NCBI RefSeq assembly: GCF_016586165.1
Contig: NZ_BCPR01000042.1
Span: 1 to 38,746, forward strand
Source of the DNA: Dyella sp. EPa41
Lineage (GTDB): Bacteria; Pseudomonadota; Gammaproteobacteria; Xanthomonadales; Rhodanobacteraceae
Direction of reading: 5' to 3'
DNA: 38,746 nt
Every line of letters starts with the position of its first letter. Within the stretch, counting starts at the first letter, position 1. The notes beneath the pieces were generated by a model. The model worked only from the letters and a program-made list of their open reading frames with translations, had not been told where the DNA came from and made no database searches. Positions 7,640 through 15,521 of this stretch are shown here, one piece after another. The position numbers and the translations under genes were made by a program.

Positions 7640-8629
7640 ATGAAAGTCATGCTCCTGAGTCGCCCGGGACAGCCGCTGTCCCTGGTCGAGCGCACGTTGC
7701 CCGCGCCTGCCGCAGGCGAAGTGCTTCTGCGCGTCGCCGCCTGCGGTGTCTGCCGGACCGACCTGCACGTGCTGGACGGGGAGCTTCCGCAGGCGCATTA
7801 CCCGATCGTTCCGGGACACGAGATCGTCGGCACGGTGGAGGCGGTGGGCGAGGGCGTCGCATCGCCGCGTGTCGGCGAGCAGGTGGGCGTGCCATGGTTG
7901 GGCGAAACCTGCGGTACCTGTTTCTATTGCCGCCACGACCAGGAAAACCTGTGCGACAACCCGGTATTCACGGGCTGCTCGCGCGATGGCGGTTACGCCA
8001 CCCACGTACTCGCCAAGGCAGCGTTCTGCCTTGCCCTGCCGAAGGCGCTCTATCCCGACGCGGCGCAAGCCGCACCCTTGCTGTGCGCCGGCCTGATCGG
8101 GGGCCGCGCCTTGTCCCTGGCGGGCGATGGCGAACGGATCGGCTTGTACGGCTTCGGCGCCGCCGCGCACCTGCTGATCCAGGTGGCGACATCGCAAGGG
8201 CGGCAGGTCTGCGCATTCACGCGCGAAGGCGATGCGGAGGCGCAGGCGTTTGCGCTGTCCCTGGGTGCGACCTGGGCTGGCGCCTCCACGCAGCGACCAC
8301 CGTTCGAACTGGATGCCGCGATCATCTTTGCGCCGTCGGGTGAACTCGTGCCCTTGGCGTTGCGTGCGGTACGCAAGGGCGGGAGCGTCGTTTGCGGCGG
8401 TATCCACATGAGCGATATCCCGGGCTTTCCCTATCGGCTTTTGTGGGAGGAGCGACGCCTGGTGTCCGTGGCCAATCTCACTCGCCACGACGGACATGCC
8501 TTCCTGGCCGCGGCAGCCTCGGCCAAGGTGGTGTCGCATGTGCGCAGGTATGCGCTGGAACAAGCCAATGAGGCGCTCGATGATCTTCGGCGCGGCGCGC
8601 TGCAGGGCGCGGCGGTGCTCATCCCCTAG
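7640..8629 (+). CDS. Zinc-dependent alcohol dehydrogenase family protein
   Basis: A cytoplasmic medium-chain dehydrogenase of 329 aa. Catalytic-zinc residues are visible: the cysteine of ACGVCRTD, the histidine of GHEIVG and a later cysteine in LLCAGL. The structural-zinc cluster is CGTCFYCRHDQENLC. The nucleotide-binding turn is GFGAAAHL. The ATG at 7640 follows a GAGGG nine bases upstream; an in-frame ATG at 7622 is less well placed. It probably shares a transcript with the Nramp-like gene. The actual substrate is unknown; this group includes NAD(P)-linked alcohol dehydrogenases often induced at low oxygen, which fits the nearby usp-fnr pair. Confidence 0.9.
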   Translation: MKVMLLSRPGQPLSLVERTLPAPAAGEVLLRVAACGVCRTDLHVLDGELPQAHYPIVPGHEIVGTVEAVGEGVASPRVGEQVGVPWLGETCGTCFYCRHDQENLCDNPVFTGCSRDGGYATHVLAKAAFCLALPKALYPDAAQAAPLLCAGLIGGRALSLAGDGERIGLYGFGAAAHLLIQVATSQGRQVCAFTREGDAEAQAFALSLGATWAGASTQRPPFELDAAIIFAPSGELVPLALRAVRKGGSVVCGGIHMSDIPGFPYRLLWEERRLVSVANLTRHDGHAFLAAAASAKVVSHVRRYALEQANEALDDLRRGALQGAAVLIP

Positions 8630-8644
8630 CGCGGCGCCGCCGTT

Positions 8645-9082
8645 TCAATGGCAGATCAGCACCGGGACATCGGCTGCCAGCAGCAATTTATTGGCCTGGC
8701 TGCCGAGCAACAGCTTGTCCAGGCCCGAGCGCCCGTGGGATCCCATCACGATCAGGTCGCAATGCCGGTCGCGCGCGGCGCGCACGATGCCTTCATAGGG
8801 GCGGTGCTCGAACTCGGATACGGCATCGCAGGCGACATGCGCGGCCTTGGCGCGCTCGCGCACCTGCTCCAGGTAATACACGGCATGCTCGTTGGCCTGA
8901 TCGATGTAGACATTCTCCGGAAACGCCATCATTTCCGTGTCATAGGGCAAGGAGATAAAAGGCTCCATCGCGTGGTATGCGAGCACCTTGGCCCCGAGGC
9001 TGGCAGCCAGTGTGATGCCGATGTCCACGGCGCGCTGCGAAAGATCCGAACCATCGGTAGGCAGCAGGATGTGCTTGAACAT
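8645..9082 (-). CDS. Universal stress protein (UspA family)
   Basis: A 145-aa single-domain UspA-fold protein. It starts MFKHILLPTDGSDLSQRAVD and ends with the ATP-binding type motif G-x2-G-x9-G (MGSHGRSGLDKLLLGSQANKLL), which suggests it binds ATP. It converges with the alcohol dehydrogenase gene (15 bases between stops) and diverges from the fnr gene over 245 bases. That region holds a candidate FNR-type box at 9190-9203, consistent with redox control. Confidence 0.93.
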   Translation of the reverse strand: MFKHILLPTDGSDLSQRAVDIGITLAASLGAKVLAYHAMEPFISLPYDTEMMAFPENVYIDQANEHAVYYLEQVRERAKAAHVACDAVSEFEHRPYEGIVRAARDRHCDLIVMGSHGRSGLDKLLLGSQANKLLLAADVPVLICH

Positions 9083-9189
9083 GGCCTTGCTCCGGCATAT
9101 GGCGACTGTGGGCGCCCGGTGCGCGACGGATCGCCTGGTGCGGGCATCCCGGGTGCCGGAAAGCTTGCTATGGCGCCACCGGATCGAAG

Positions 9190-9203
9190 TTGACCACGGT
9201 CAG
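9190..9203. promoter_or_regulatory. Candidate FNR-family box between usp and fnr
   Basis: TTGAC-CACG-GTCAG is an inverted repeat with FNR/Dnr-type spacing. It contains a perfect TGACC-AC-GGTCA dyad and lies between the divergent usp (start 9082) and fnr (start 9328) genes. The same TTGAC-N4-GTCAG pattern recurs on the other strand at 10122-10135. Both half sites carry C:G where the E. coli FNR box has T:A. Confidence 0.4.
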
Positions 9204-9327
9204 TTGCGGCGCTCGCGGGCGTCGTGTCCATGGTCGGGCCCCCGGCCTTTCGCGCCCATCCGCCGCCCCGGATGCACCGTGATAGCATCAAAAGCACCGT
9301 TTCCTCTCCCCGGCGGGAGGGCGTGCC

Positions 9328-10125
9328 ATGCAGCAGCCCAGCGCGGAAATGCTCGACCTCAGTCGGCTGCGCCGAAGCTGCGCTTCGTGTGGATTGCGTG
9401 AATTGTGCCTGCCCGCCGGGATATCCAACGGCGAACTCACCCGGCTCGATGCCACGGTCCGGGACAAGCGCCTGCTGGAGCGCGGCCGGTCGTTGTATCG
9501 GCTCGACGAAGCCTTTCACTCGCTGTTCGTGGTCCGCTCCGGCTCCCTCAAGACCTACGTGCTCGATGATGACGCCGAGCAGCAGGTGATCGGGTTTCAT
9601 CTGCCGGGAGAAATCGTCGGCGTGGATGCGCTGGCATCCGGGCGACATGCCTGCCATGCCGAAGCGCTGGAGCGCACCAGCATCTGCGAGCTCCCGTATT
9701 CGCAACTGCAGCGCGTTCTGGCCGAAGTCCCGGCCCTGCACCGGCAGCTGTTGCGTGTCATCAGCCGCGAAGTGATCCAGGAGCATGAACACCTGGTCAC
9801 CATGGGCCAGCAACAGGCCCAGGCGCGGCTCGCGATCTTCCTGAAGAACCTGTCGGAACGCTACGCCGCGTTGCAGCGCGACGGCTCGCGCCTGTCGCTG
9901 CCCATGTCGCGGCAGGACATCGCCAGTTATCTCGGGCTGGCGGTGGAAACGGTGTGCCGGCTGTTCACGCGGCTGGAGGAGCTGGGCGTGCTCAGCGTGC
10001 GTCGCCGGGCGGTGACGATCCTTCAGCCGGACCTGCTCGCCGGGCTTTGCCATCCCTCTTCACGGGTGGGCGAAATGAAGGGCGAGCCATTCGCGCCTGC
10101 GAGTGACAAGGCGGCTCGAAACTGA
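9328..10125 (+). CDS. fnr: FNR/Anr-type Crp-family transcriptional regulator (probable 4Fe-4S oxygen sensor)
   Basis: A 265-aa Crp/Fnr regulator. The N-terminal cluster C18-x2-C21-x5-C27 plus C109 matches the four iron-sulfur ligands of FNR/Anr, so it should switch on or off with oxygen. A cyclic-nucleotide-fold domain (about 40-165) leads to a dimerisation helix and a winged helix. The recognition helix reads VETVCRL with E207, C210 and R211. In FNR and Anr the third position of ExxSR is serine, so a cysteine here may alter half-site preference. GGGAGGG lies before the ATG. The N-terminus resembles Anr of pseudomonads in spacing, while the last 25 residues are a variable tail. It probably controls its neighbours and itself. 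Confidence 0.93.
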   Translation: MQQPSAEMLDLSRLRRSCASCGLRELCLPAGISNGELTRLDATVRDKRLLERGRSLYRLDEAFHSLFVVRSGSLKTYVLDDDAEQQVIGFHLPGEIVGVDALASGRHACHAEALERTSICELPYSQLQRVLAEVPALHRQLLRVISREVIQEHEHLVTMGQQQAQARLAIFLKNLSERYAALQRDGSRLSLPMSRQDIASYLGLAVETVCRLFTRLEELGVLSVRRRAVTILQPDLLAGLCHPSSRVGEMKGEPFAPASDKAARN

Positions 10126-10135
10126 CGGCAGTCAA
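10122..10135. promoter_or_regulatory. Candidate FNR-family box upstream of the GNAT gene
   Basis: CTGAC-GGCA-GTCAA is the reverse-strand form of TTGAC-N4-GTCAG, the same pattern as at 9190-9203. It overlaps the fnr stop codon and is centred 120 bases before the acetyltransferase ATG. Confidence 0.35.
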
Positions 10136-10248
10136 CTTGGCGTGCATCCGGCCAGCGTACAACTCGATTGTGCTGGATGCCATGCCATTCCCGACGGCGT
10201 CGTGATCCCGGAGCGGTCCGGCCGCCTCGCTCAGCCAAGGTCACACCC

Positions 10249-10830
10249 ATGCCTGCAGCCATGCCCAACACCGCCGAACTGGCGAGGCCTTTCCTGCCCT
10301 TTCTCCATGCGATCGAGGGCGATCACTGGATAGAACCGCTGCGTGACGGCACGCCGGTACTGATCCGTCCATTGCGTCCCGAGGACCGGGAACGCGAAGA
10401 AGATTTCCTGGGCCGCCTGTCGCCCCACGCACGACGGCTGCGCTTCCTGGGCACGTTCGACGAGGTGCCGCCTGCGCTCGTCGACCGGCTGATGGCGGTC
10501 GACAACATGGGGCGTGTGGCGTTCGTCGCGCTGGTGCACGAGGGCGGCAAATTGCGTGAAATCGGCGTGAGTCGTTACCACGTGAGCGATGACGGCAAGC
10601 AGTGCGAATGCGCCGTGACGGTGGCCGAGGACTGGCAGGGGCGCGGCCTCGGCGTGCTGCTGATGCGCCATTTGATCGACATGGCGCGCCGCAAGGGCTT
10701 TGCACGCCTGTTCTCCATCGATGCGACGGACAACCAGCCCATGCGTGACCTGGCAAGCTACCTGGGGTTCCATCGCAGGCTCGATCCGGGCGACAGCACG
10801 CAGGTCATCCATTCGCTGGATTTGCGTTGA
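10249..10830 (+). CDS. GNAT-family N-acetyltransferase
   Basis: A 193-aa cytoplasmic acetyltransferase. The acetyl-CoA pyrophosphate loop is visible as EDWQGRGLGVLLMRHL, and the C-terminal substrate-fold strand pair ends in YLGFHRR. The N-terminal half (VLIRPLRPEDREREEDFLGRLSPHARRLRF) is the pattern of GNAT domains found alone or fused to acyl-CoA synthetase in protein lysine acetyltransferases (Pat type). The start at 10249 has AAGG eight bases before it; ATG 10261 is an alternative. It lies 123 bases after fnr, with a candidate FNR box between them, and 90 bases before the CBS gene. Confidence 0.88.
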   Translation: MPAAMPNTAELARPFLPFLHAIEGDHWIEPLRDGTPVLIRPLRPEDREREEDFLGRLSPHARRLRFLGTFDEVPPALVDRLMAVDNMGRVAFVALVHEGGKLREIGVSRYHVSDDGKQCECAVTVAEDWQGRGLGVLLMRHLIDMARRKGFARLFSIDATDNQPMRDLASYLGFHRRLDPGDSTQVIHSLDLR

Positions 10831-10920
10831 TGCGCAACAGCGCTAACGTCATTCGCACGGGCGCCGAGGGCCGGTGCCACGACAGCGCCGCGTAATGGCA
10901 TTCATGCCGAGGCACGACCC

Positions 10921-11616
10921 ATGAACGTAAGTGACGTGATGAATGCGCAGGTCAGGACCGCCCTGGCCACCGACAGTGTCTCCCTGGCCATGCGCATCAT
11001 GCTGGGTGCGCGGGTGAGCGGCCTCCCCGTGGTGGATGACAAGGGCCAGCTCGTCGGCATGATCACCGAAGGCGATCTGCTGCGGCGCGCCGAAGTGGGC
11101 ACCGACCATCACCGGCCACGCTGGCTGGAGATCGTGCTGGGGCCGCGGCGCATGGCGCAGGAATATGTCGATACGCACAGTCGGCGCGTCGGCGACCTGA
11201 TGACCAGCGACGTGGTGACGATCGAGGAGTCGGCGCCCCTGGGCGAAGCGGTCGCGCTCATGGAGAAGCATCGTATCCGCCGTCTTCCGGTGACCCGGCA
11301 GGGGAAACTCGCCGGCATACTGAGCCGCTCCGATTTCATGCGCGCGTTTCTCCACGCCTTGCCCGAGACGACGGCGGCGGAAACGTCCGATGCCGACATC
11401 AGCCGGCGCATCGACCAGGAGATGCTGCGCTGCCCGTGGATCACGCGTTCGGCCATCAAGGTCGGCGTGGCGAAGGGCGCGGTGGAAATCGACGGCGTGG
11501 TCACCAATGGCGCGATGCGCGACGCGCTGCGCGTGCTGGTGGAGAACGTGCCGGGCGTTACCGGCGTCCGTGACAGGCTGGTCGTCGAGGAACCCGCGCG
11601 AGGCTATTTCAAATAG
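10921..11616 (+). CDS. CBS-CBS-BON domain protein
   Basis: A 231-aa soluble protein. CBS domain 1 spans about residues 1-60 (VSDVMNAQVRT...LVGMITEGDLL) and CBS 2 about 92-147 (VGDLMTSDVVTI...LAGILSRSDFM). A BON domain follows at about 160-225 (ISRRIDQEML...GVTGVRDRLVV). CBS pairs usually bind adenine nucleotides; BON domains bind membranes or phospholipids. A linker between the CBS domains carries a basic, histidine-containing stretch. The ATG has GAGG eight bases upstream. The combination is common in stress clusters beside usp and fnr genes; the target is not known. Confidence 0.92.
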   Translation: MNVSDVMNAQVRTALATDSVSLAMRIMLGARVSGLPVVDDKGQLVGMITEGDLLRRAEVGTDHHRPRWLEIVLGPRRMAQEYVDTHSRRVGDLMTSDVVTIEESAPLGEAVALMEKHRIRRLPVTRQGKLAGILSRSDFMRAFLHALPETTAAETSDADISRRIDQEMLRCPWITRSAIKVGVAKGAVEIDGVVTNGAMRDALRVLVENVPGVTGVRDRLVVEEPARGYFK

Positions 11617-11633
11617 CCGTCCGAACGGTGCGG

Positions 11634-11930
11634 CTAGCTGATCACGGTGATCAGCGCGGCAAGCCAGATCAGTGCGGTGCCGATGGCGAAGGCCCGGCGT
11701 GCCGCCACGATGCGTTCCTCGCTTTCGTTTTCGACGGGCGTGGTGACGATCCATGGCGTCGAGGCCAGCGCGGCGAAACCCAGGAAGGCGAGGGTGACGG
11801 CGACCACGTCGGGCCAGTGCCAGGGCGAGGCTTCGTGCACGCCCCAATATCCGAGGAAAGCCATGCCGAGGGCGCTCATGGTGGCCGAGGCCGCGCAGAG
11901 CCCGACGACTGAACCGGTGGGGGCACGCAT
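11634..11930 (-). CDS. Small membrane protein of unknown function (98 aa)
   Basis: The protein has three hydrophobic stretches (about residues 8-32, 41-62 and 80-98) joined by a short charged loop (VENESEERIVAARRAF), so it is probably an inner-membrane protein. The ATG at 11930 has GGGAG nine bases upstream. I do not recognise the family. It lies tail to tail with the CBS-BON gene (17 bases between stops) and downstream of the LysR gene on the same strand. Confidence 0.7.
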   Translation of the reverse strand: MRAPTGSVVGLCAASATMSALGMAFLGYWGVHEASPWHWPDVVAVTLAFLGFAALASTPWIVTTPVENESEERIVAARRAFAIGTALIWLAALITVIS

Positions 11931-12004
11931 GTCGGCAAACTCCCGGTAGTTCCCTTGGCCAAGCGTAGCGCAGCGCCGCCGGGGGAACGTGATGACCGCG
12001 TGCG

Positions 12005-12949
12005 TCAGCGGGCGCGCGGTTTGGTCTTGGGGAGGGATGCCGGCTGCGCGGGCGCGTCCGCCTTCACGAAATCGACGAAGGCGCGCAGCGGCGCGGGAAG
12101 ATGCCGCCGCCCGGCGTAGTAGAGAAACGGGCCGCTGAAATCCTGCCACCACGGTTCGAGGATGGCCTCGAGCGCGCCGCTGTCCAGATGCGGGCGCAGC
12201 ATGTCCTCGTAGAGATGAATCACGCCGAGGCCGGCAACAGCCGCGCCGATGGCGACATCGATGGCGGAGCCGGGACGCATCACGAGCGATCCCGGCGGGT
12301 CGAGGCGCAGCACCTCGCCGTCGCATTCGAAATCCCAGGTCGGCATGGCGCCACCAGCGAAGCGGCCGCGCAGACAGGCGTGGTCGAGCAGATCGCGTGG
12401 ATGCTTCGGGCGGCCGCGGGCTTCAAGATAGGCCGGCGCGGCCGCCGTGGCAAAGCGCTGCACGCGGGGGCCGATCGGCGTGGCGATCATGTTCGGCTCC
12501 AGCCGTTCGTCGTAGCGGATGCCCGCGTCGCAGCCGGCGGAGGGGAGGTCCACGAAGCTGTCCTCGACGGTGATCTCCACGCGGATATCGGGGTACTGCT
12601 TGAGAAAGCGAAACAGGATCGGCGGCAATACGGTGCGCGCGACACCGGCCGGCACGTTCAGGCGCAAGGTGCCCGCGGGGCGGTCGCGAAAATGATTGAG
12701 CACATCCAGCGCCGCTTCCATGTCCGCAAGCGCGGGCATCAGTCGTTCCAGCAATCGTTCGCCTGCTTCGGTGGGCGCCACGCTGCGGGTCGTGCGATGG
12801 AGCAGTCGCACGCCAAGGCGCGCCTCCAGTCGACGTACCGCCGTGCTGAGCGCCGAGGCGGACACGCCGCTGGTGCGCGCCGCGTCGCGGAAGCCGCCGG
12901 CGCGCGCTACCGAAACGAAGGCGGCGAGGTCATTCATCTCCACGCTCAT
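12005..12949 (-). CDS. LysR-family transcriptional regulator
   Basis: A 314-aa LysR regulator. The N-terminal winged helix-turn-helix is at about residues 5-62 (FVSVARAGGFRDAARTSGVSASALSTAVRRLEARLGVRLLHRTTR), followed by a type 2 periplasmic-binding-fold effector domain at about 90-300. The VEMNDLAAFVSVA start places it among LysR proteins next to small oxidoreductases. It is divergent from the aldo/keto reductase gene with 95 bases between starts. By the usual LysR arrangement it should control that gene and itself. The effector is unknown. The last 15 residues are basic and proline-rich. Confidence 0.93.
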   Translation of the reverse strand: MSVEMNDLAAFVSVARAGGFRDAARTSGVSASALSTAVRRLEARLGVRLLHRTTRSVAPTEAGERLLERLMPALADMEAALDVLNHFRDRPAGTLRLNVPAGVARTVLPPILFRFLKQYPDIRVEITVEDSFVDLPSAGCDAGIRYDERLEPNMIATPIGPRVQRFATAAAPAYLEARGRPKHPRDLLDHACLRGRFAGGAMPTWDFECDGEVLRLDPPGSLVMRPGSAIDVAIGAAVAGLGVIHLYEDMLRPHLDSGALEAILEPWWQDFSGPFLYYAGRRHLPAPLRAFVDFVKADAPAQPASLPKTKPRAR

Positions 12950-13044
12950 TGTTTGCCTTTTTGCACAGCCCGTGCGGATTCGACGGGATTATCGGACAGG
13001 GCAATCTCTCTCATATTGGCTGTGCCACCGCAAGGAGATTCCCC

Positions 13045-13908
13045 ATGTCCGCACCCACCCTCACCTACCCATTCGCCGGCCGCACCGTGAACCGCATGGG
13101 GTATGGCGCCATGCAGCTTGCCGGCCCGGGCGTATTCGGCCCACCGAAAGATCGGCCCGCGGCGCTCGCCGTGCTACGCGAAGCCGTGGCCTCGGGCGTC
13201 AACCACATCGACACCAGCGACTTCTACGGCCCGCACGTTACCAACCAGATCATCCGCGAGGCCTTGCATCCGTACCCGGACGATCTGCTCATCGTGACCA
13301 AAGTGGGCGCCGTGCGTGGCGACGACGGCGCGTGGCTTGCCGCGCAGGAACCTGGCGATCTCCGCCGTGCCGTGCACGACAACCTGCGCAACCTCGGCCT
13401 GGACGCGCTGGACGTGGTCAACCTGCGCGTGATGGGCAACATCCACGAACCTGCCGAAGGCTCCATCGCGCGACAGGTCGAAGCGCTCGCGCGCCTGCAG
13501 CAGGAAGGTCTCGTGCGGCACGTGGGTCTGAGCAACGTCACCTCCGCGCAGGTCGCCGAAGCGCAGCGCATCACGCAGATCGTGTGCGTGCAGAACCAGT
13601 ACAACCTGGTGCAGCGCGCGGACGATGCACTGGTCGACGAACTGGCGGGCCAGGGCATTGCCTTCGTGCCTTTCTTCCCGCTGGGCGGCTTTACCCCGAT
13701 CCAGTCGTCCGGGTTGTCGGCGCTGGCCGCGCGCGTGCAGGCGGCACCCATGCAACTTGCGCTGGCCTGGCTGCTGCACCGTTCGCCGAACCTGCTGCTG
13801 ATCCCGGGCACATCGTCGATAGCCCATCTGCGCGAGAACATCCAGGCCGCCCAATGGGCGTTGAGTGACGCCGTGCTGGCCGAGTTGAACGCCATCGCCG
13901 CCGAATGA
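13045..13908 (+). CDS. ydbC: Aldo/keto reductase, YdbC type
   Basis: A 287-aa cytoplasmic aldo/keto reductase with a (beta/alpha)8 barrel. It closely follows E. coli YdbC, which is reported to act on pyridoxal. Shared segments include GYGAMQLAGPGVFGP, NHIDTSDFYGPHVTNQIIREAL and SPNLLLIPGTSS. Catalytic Asp and Tyr (DTSDFYG) and Lys (IVTKVG) are present. The position of the usual active-site histidine is occupied by arginine (VVNLRVMG), as in other YdbC members. The ATG at 13045 has AAGGAGA eight bases upstream. The adjacent LysR gene is the likely regulator. The substrate is inferred from the family only. Confidence 0.9.
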   Translation: MSAPTLTYPFAGRTVNRMGYGAMQLAGPGVFGPPKDRPAALAVLREAVASGVNHIDTSDFYGPHVTNQIIREALHPYPDDLLIVTKVGAVRGDDGAWLAAQEPGDLRRAVHDNLRNLGLDALDVVNLRVMGNIHEPAEGSIARQVEALARLQQEGLVRHVGLSNVTSAQVAEAQRITQIVCVQNQYNLVQRADDALVDELAGQGIAFVPFFPLGGFTPIQSSGLSALAARVQAAPMQLALAWLLHRSPNLLLIPGTSSIAHLRENIQAAQWALSDAVLAELNAIAAE

Positions 13909-14068
13909 CGGCGCAGCCACCGCTTGCCGGCCGCGGCGAGCGATGGCTGGTGGTCGAGCCGGGTCGCGCCATGCCCTCGCGAGCGCGGCGCACGGCACGG
14001 GCGAGCGGGTACGCCATGGCGCTATAAGACGCTTCCAGGGAAACGCGTTGCAGGCGACGATCGAGCGA

Positions 14069-14521
14069 ATGACAGAGAGCCTTGTTCCCGAGCGCTTCAC
14101 CGAAGTCGTGCAGATCGCCGCGCCCGTCGCAGCGGTGTGGAACGATCTGGTGTCCAGCGAGCACATGGGCCTATGGATGGGCGATCCGTCGATGGACGTC
14201 CGCGTGGAAACCACGTGGCGGGTGGGAAGCCGCTTCGTCGTGCGCGGCGTTCATCATGTGCCCTTCGAGAACAGCGGCGTGCTGCTGGCCCTCGAGCCGA
14301 TGAAGCGGCTGGCTTATAGCCATCGCAGTTCGCTGTCCGGCTTGCCGGAGCGGCCATCGAGCTACACGACGCTCGACTTCGCGATGGAAGGGGATGGCGA
14401 TGGCACGCTGTTGTCGCTCTCAGCCACCGGTTTTCCCTCGGCGTCGATCTACCACCATCTCCGGTTCTACTGGGCGGGAACGCTCGAGGTGTTCAAGCGA
14501 TACGTCGAGTCGCGCGCCTGA
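14069..14521 (+). CDS. SRPBCC-fold (AHSA1/START-like) protein
   Basis: A 150-aa single-domain protein of the START/Bet v 1 fold. It begins with the characteristic strand TEVVQIAAPVAAVWNDLVSSEHMGLWMGDPSMDV, continues with VRGVHHVPFENSGVLLALEP, and ends in the long C-terminal helix WAGTLEVFKRYVES. Such proteins carry a hydrophobic ligand cavity; AHSA1-like members often act in stress or as uncharacterised binding proteins. The start at MTESL is chosen by homology to the first strand; the frame is open upstream. A GC-rich hairpin at 14529-14548 separates it from the convergent outer-membrane gene. Confidence 0.85.
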   Translation: MTESLVPERFTEVVQIAAPVAAVWNDLVSSEHMGLWMGDPSMDVRVETTWRVGSRFVVRGVHHVPFENSGVLLALEPMKRLAYSHRSSLSGLPERPSSYTTLDFAMEGDGDGTLLSLSATGFPSASIYHHLRFYWAGTLEVFKRYVESRA

Positions 14522-14528
14522 AACACGA

Positions 14529-14548
14529 GCGGCGCCCGAAGGCGCCGC
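14529..14548. terminator. Hairpin between convergent genes
   Basis: A perfect 8-bp stem (GCGGCGCC / GGCGCCGC) with a CGAA loop lies eight bases after the SRPBCC stop and about 50 bases after the stop of the convergent outer-membrane gene. It has no long T run on either strand, so it is a probable but weak bidirectional terminator. Confidence 0.45.
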
Positions 14549-14595
14549 CGTGAACTCCGCAAGCGGCGCCACACGGCACCGTCGCATGGGGTCGG

Positions 14596-15438
14596 TCAGA
14601 ACGAGTAAACCACCGTCGCGCCGACGCCCCAATCCGGGCTGCCATCGGTGAAGCCCTTGGTCACATAGGCCTGGGCCTTCCAGCCGCTGGCGAACTTGTA
14701 CGCGTAATAGCCGGTGAGCTCGTTGCGCGCGAAGCTGGTGTCCGAGGCCTTCTCGCGATAGTCGTAGTACGCGCCGAAGCTGCTGTGGCTGTCGAGCTTG
14801 TAGCTCGCGCCCACGTTCGCGCCGAACACGTCGTTGAGCTGGATGTACTGCGAGCTGCCGAGCCAGGTGTAGCTCACGCCGCCGAACACGGTCCAGGCAC
14901 CGAAGCCCTTGTACGAGTCGATGCTGACGGTGTAGTCGTTCTTGCCCGTGCCCAGGCCCTTGTCTTCATCGGCCGTGCCGAACTTGACCTTGCCGGTGAG
15001 GTCGATGCCGAACTGCGCGGCGTTGTTGGTGTAGGCCTCGTACGTGGCCGCCGCCGTGACGTCGCCCAGGCCCGAGGCCGAGCCGGTCGTTTCGGTGGTC
15101 GGCGGCGTGGTGCCGCCCTGCGAATTGCCCTTGCCCTTGCCTTTGCCACGGCCATTCGGGTTGTTGTTCTTCACCGGGCCGATGCCGGGAATGACGTTGT
15201 CGGCACCGGACACGTGGATGTACGGCACCGCCAGCTTGAACGACCAGCTGTCGATGTCGTAACCGAGGGTGACCGGTACCTGCGTGATGTCGGTCGTGGT
15301 CGACGTGCCGTACTTGCCGGTGGTGTAGTCGATGCCGGCGCCGACCTTGATGGTGGAGCTGTCGTCGGCGTGCGCTGCCTGCGCCATCAGGCCCAGTACG
15401 CCGAGGGCGCAAAGGGTGCTGGTGTTCTTCAGATTCAT
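14596..15438 (-). CDS. Outer-membrane beta-barrel protein (transporter-like) with Gly/Lys-rich loop
   Basis: A 280-aa exported protein. A signal peptide (about 1-24, cleaved near AHA-DD) is followed by alternating beta strands and a C-terminal phenylalanine (VVYSF), the usual outer-membrane barrel insertion signal. The pattern KVGAGIDYTTGKYG...VPVTLGYDIDSWSFKLAVPYIHVSG recalls the Phenol_MetA_deg/outer-membrane transporter group. At about residues 90-118 a long probable surface loop is rich in Gly, Lys, Asn and Thr (NPNGRGKGKGKGNSQGG), which is unusual for the family. AGGAAGG precedes the ATG at 15438. It follows the charged-tail secreted protein on the same strand, with a terminator-like hairpin in the 83-base gap. 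Confidence 0.85.
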   Translation of the reverse strand: MNLKNTSTLCALGVLGLMAQAAHADDSSTIKVGAGIDYTTGKYGTSTTTDITQVPVTLGYDIDSWSFKLAVPYIHVSGADNVIPGIGPVKNNNPNGRGKGKGKGNSQGGTTPPTTETTGSASGLGDVTAAATYEAYTNNAAQFGIDLTGKVKFGTADEDKGLGTGKNDYTVSIDSYKGFGAWTVFGGVSYTWLGSSQYIQLNDVFGANVGASYKLDSHSSFGAYYDYREKASDTSFARNELTGYYAYKFASGWKAQAYVTKGFTDGSPDWGVGATVVYSF

Positions 15439-15459
15439 GAGTCCTTCCTAGGGCGTAGC

Positions 15460-15493
15460 AAAAAAAGGTCGGGAGGCCTCAATGGAGGCCTCC
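15460..15493 (-). terminator. Terminator or attenuator between the two envelope genes
   Basis: On the minus strand a 9-bp perfect stem (15485-15493 with 15472-15480, arm GGAGGCCTC) is followed within five bases by a run of seven T (15460-15466). It lies after the stop of the charged-tail protein and before the outer-membrane gene, so it may reduce read-through into that gene. Confidence 0.6.
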
Positions 15494-15521
15494 ACGCGAG
15501 TCGCGATGGATGTTGTTGTAA

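Noticed and set aside
9280-9290. TGAT-AGC-ATCA, an FNR-like dyad just before the fnr gene
   Set aside because: The spacer is three bases where FNR-family sites need four, and it sits too close to the start codon. The site at 9190-9203 is better.
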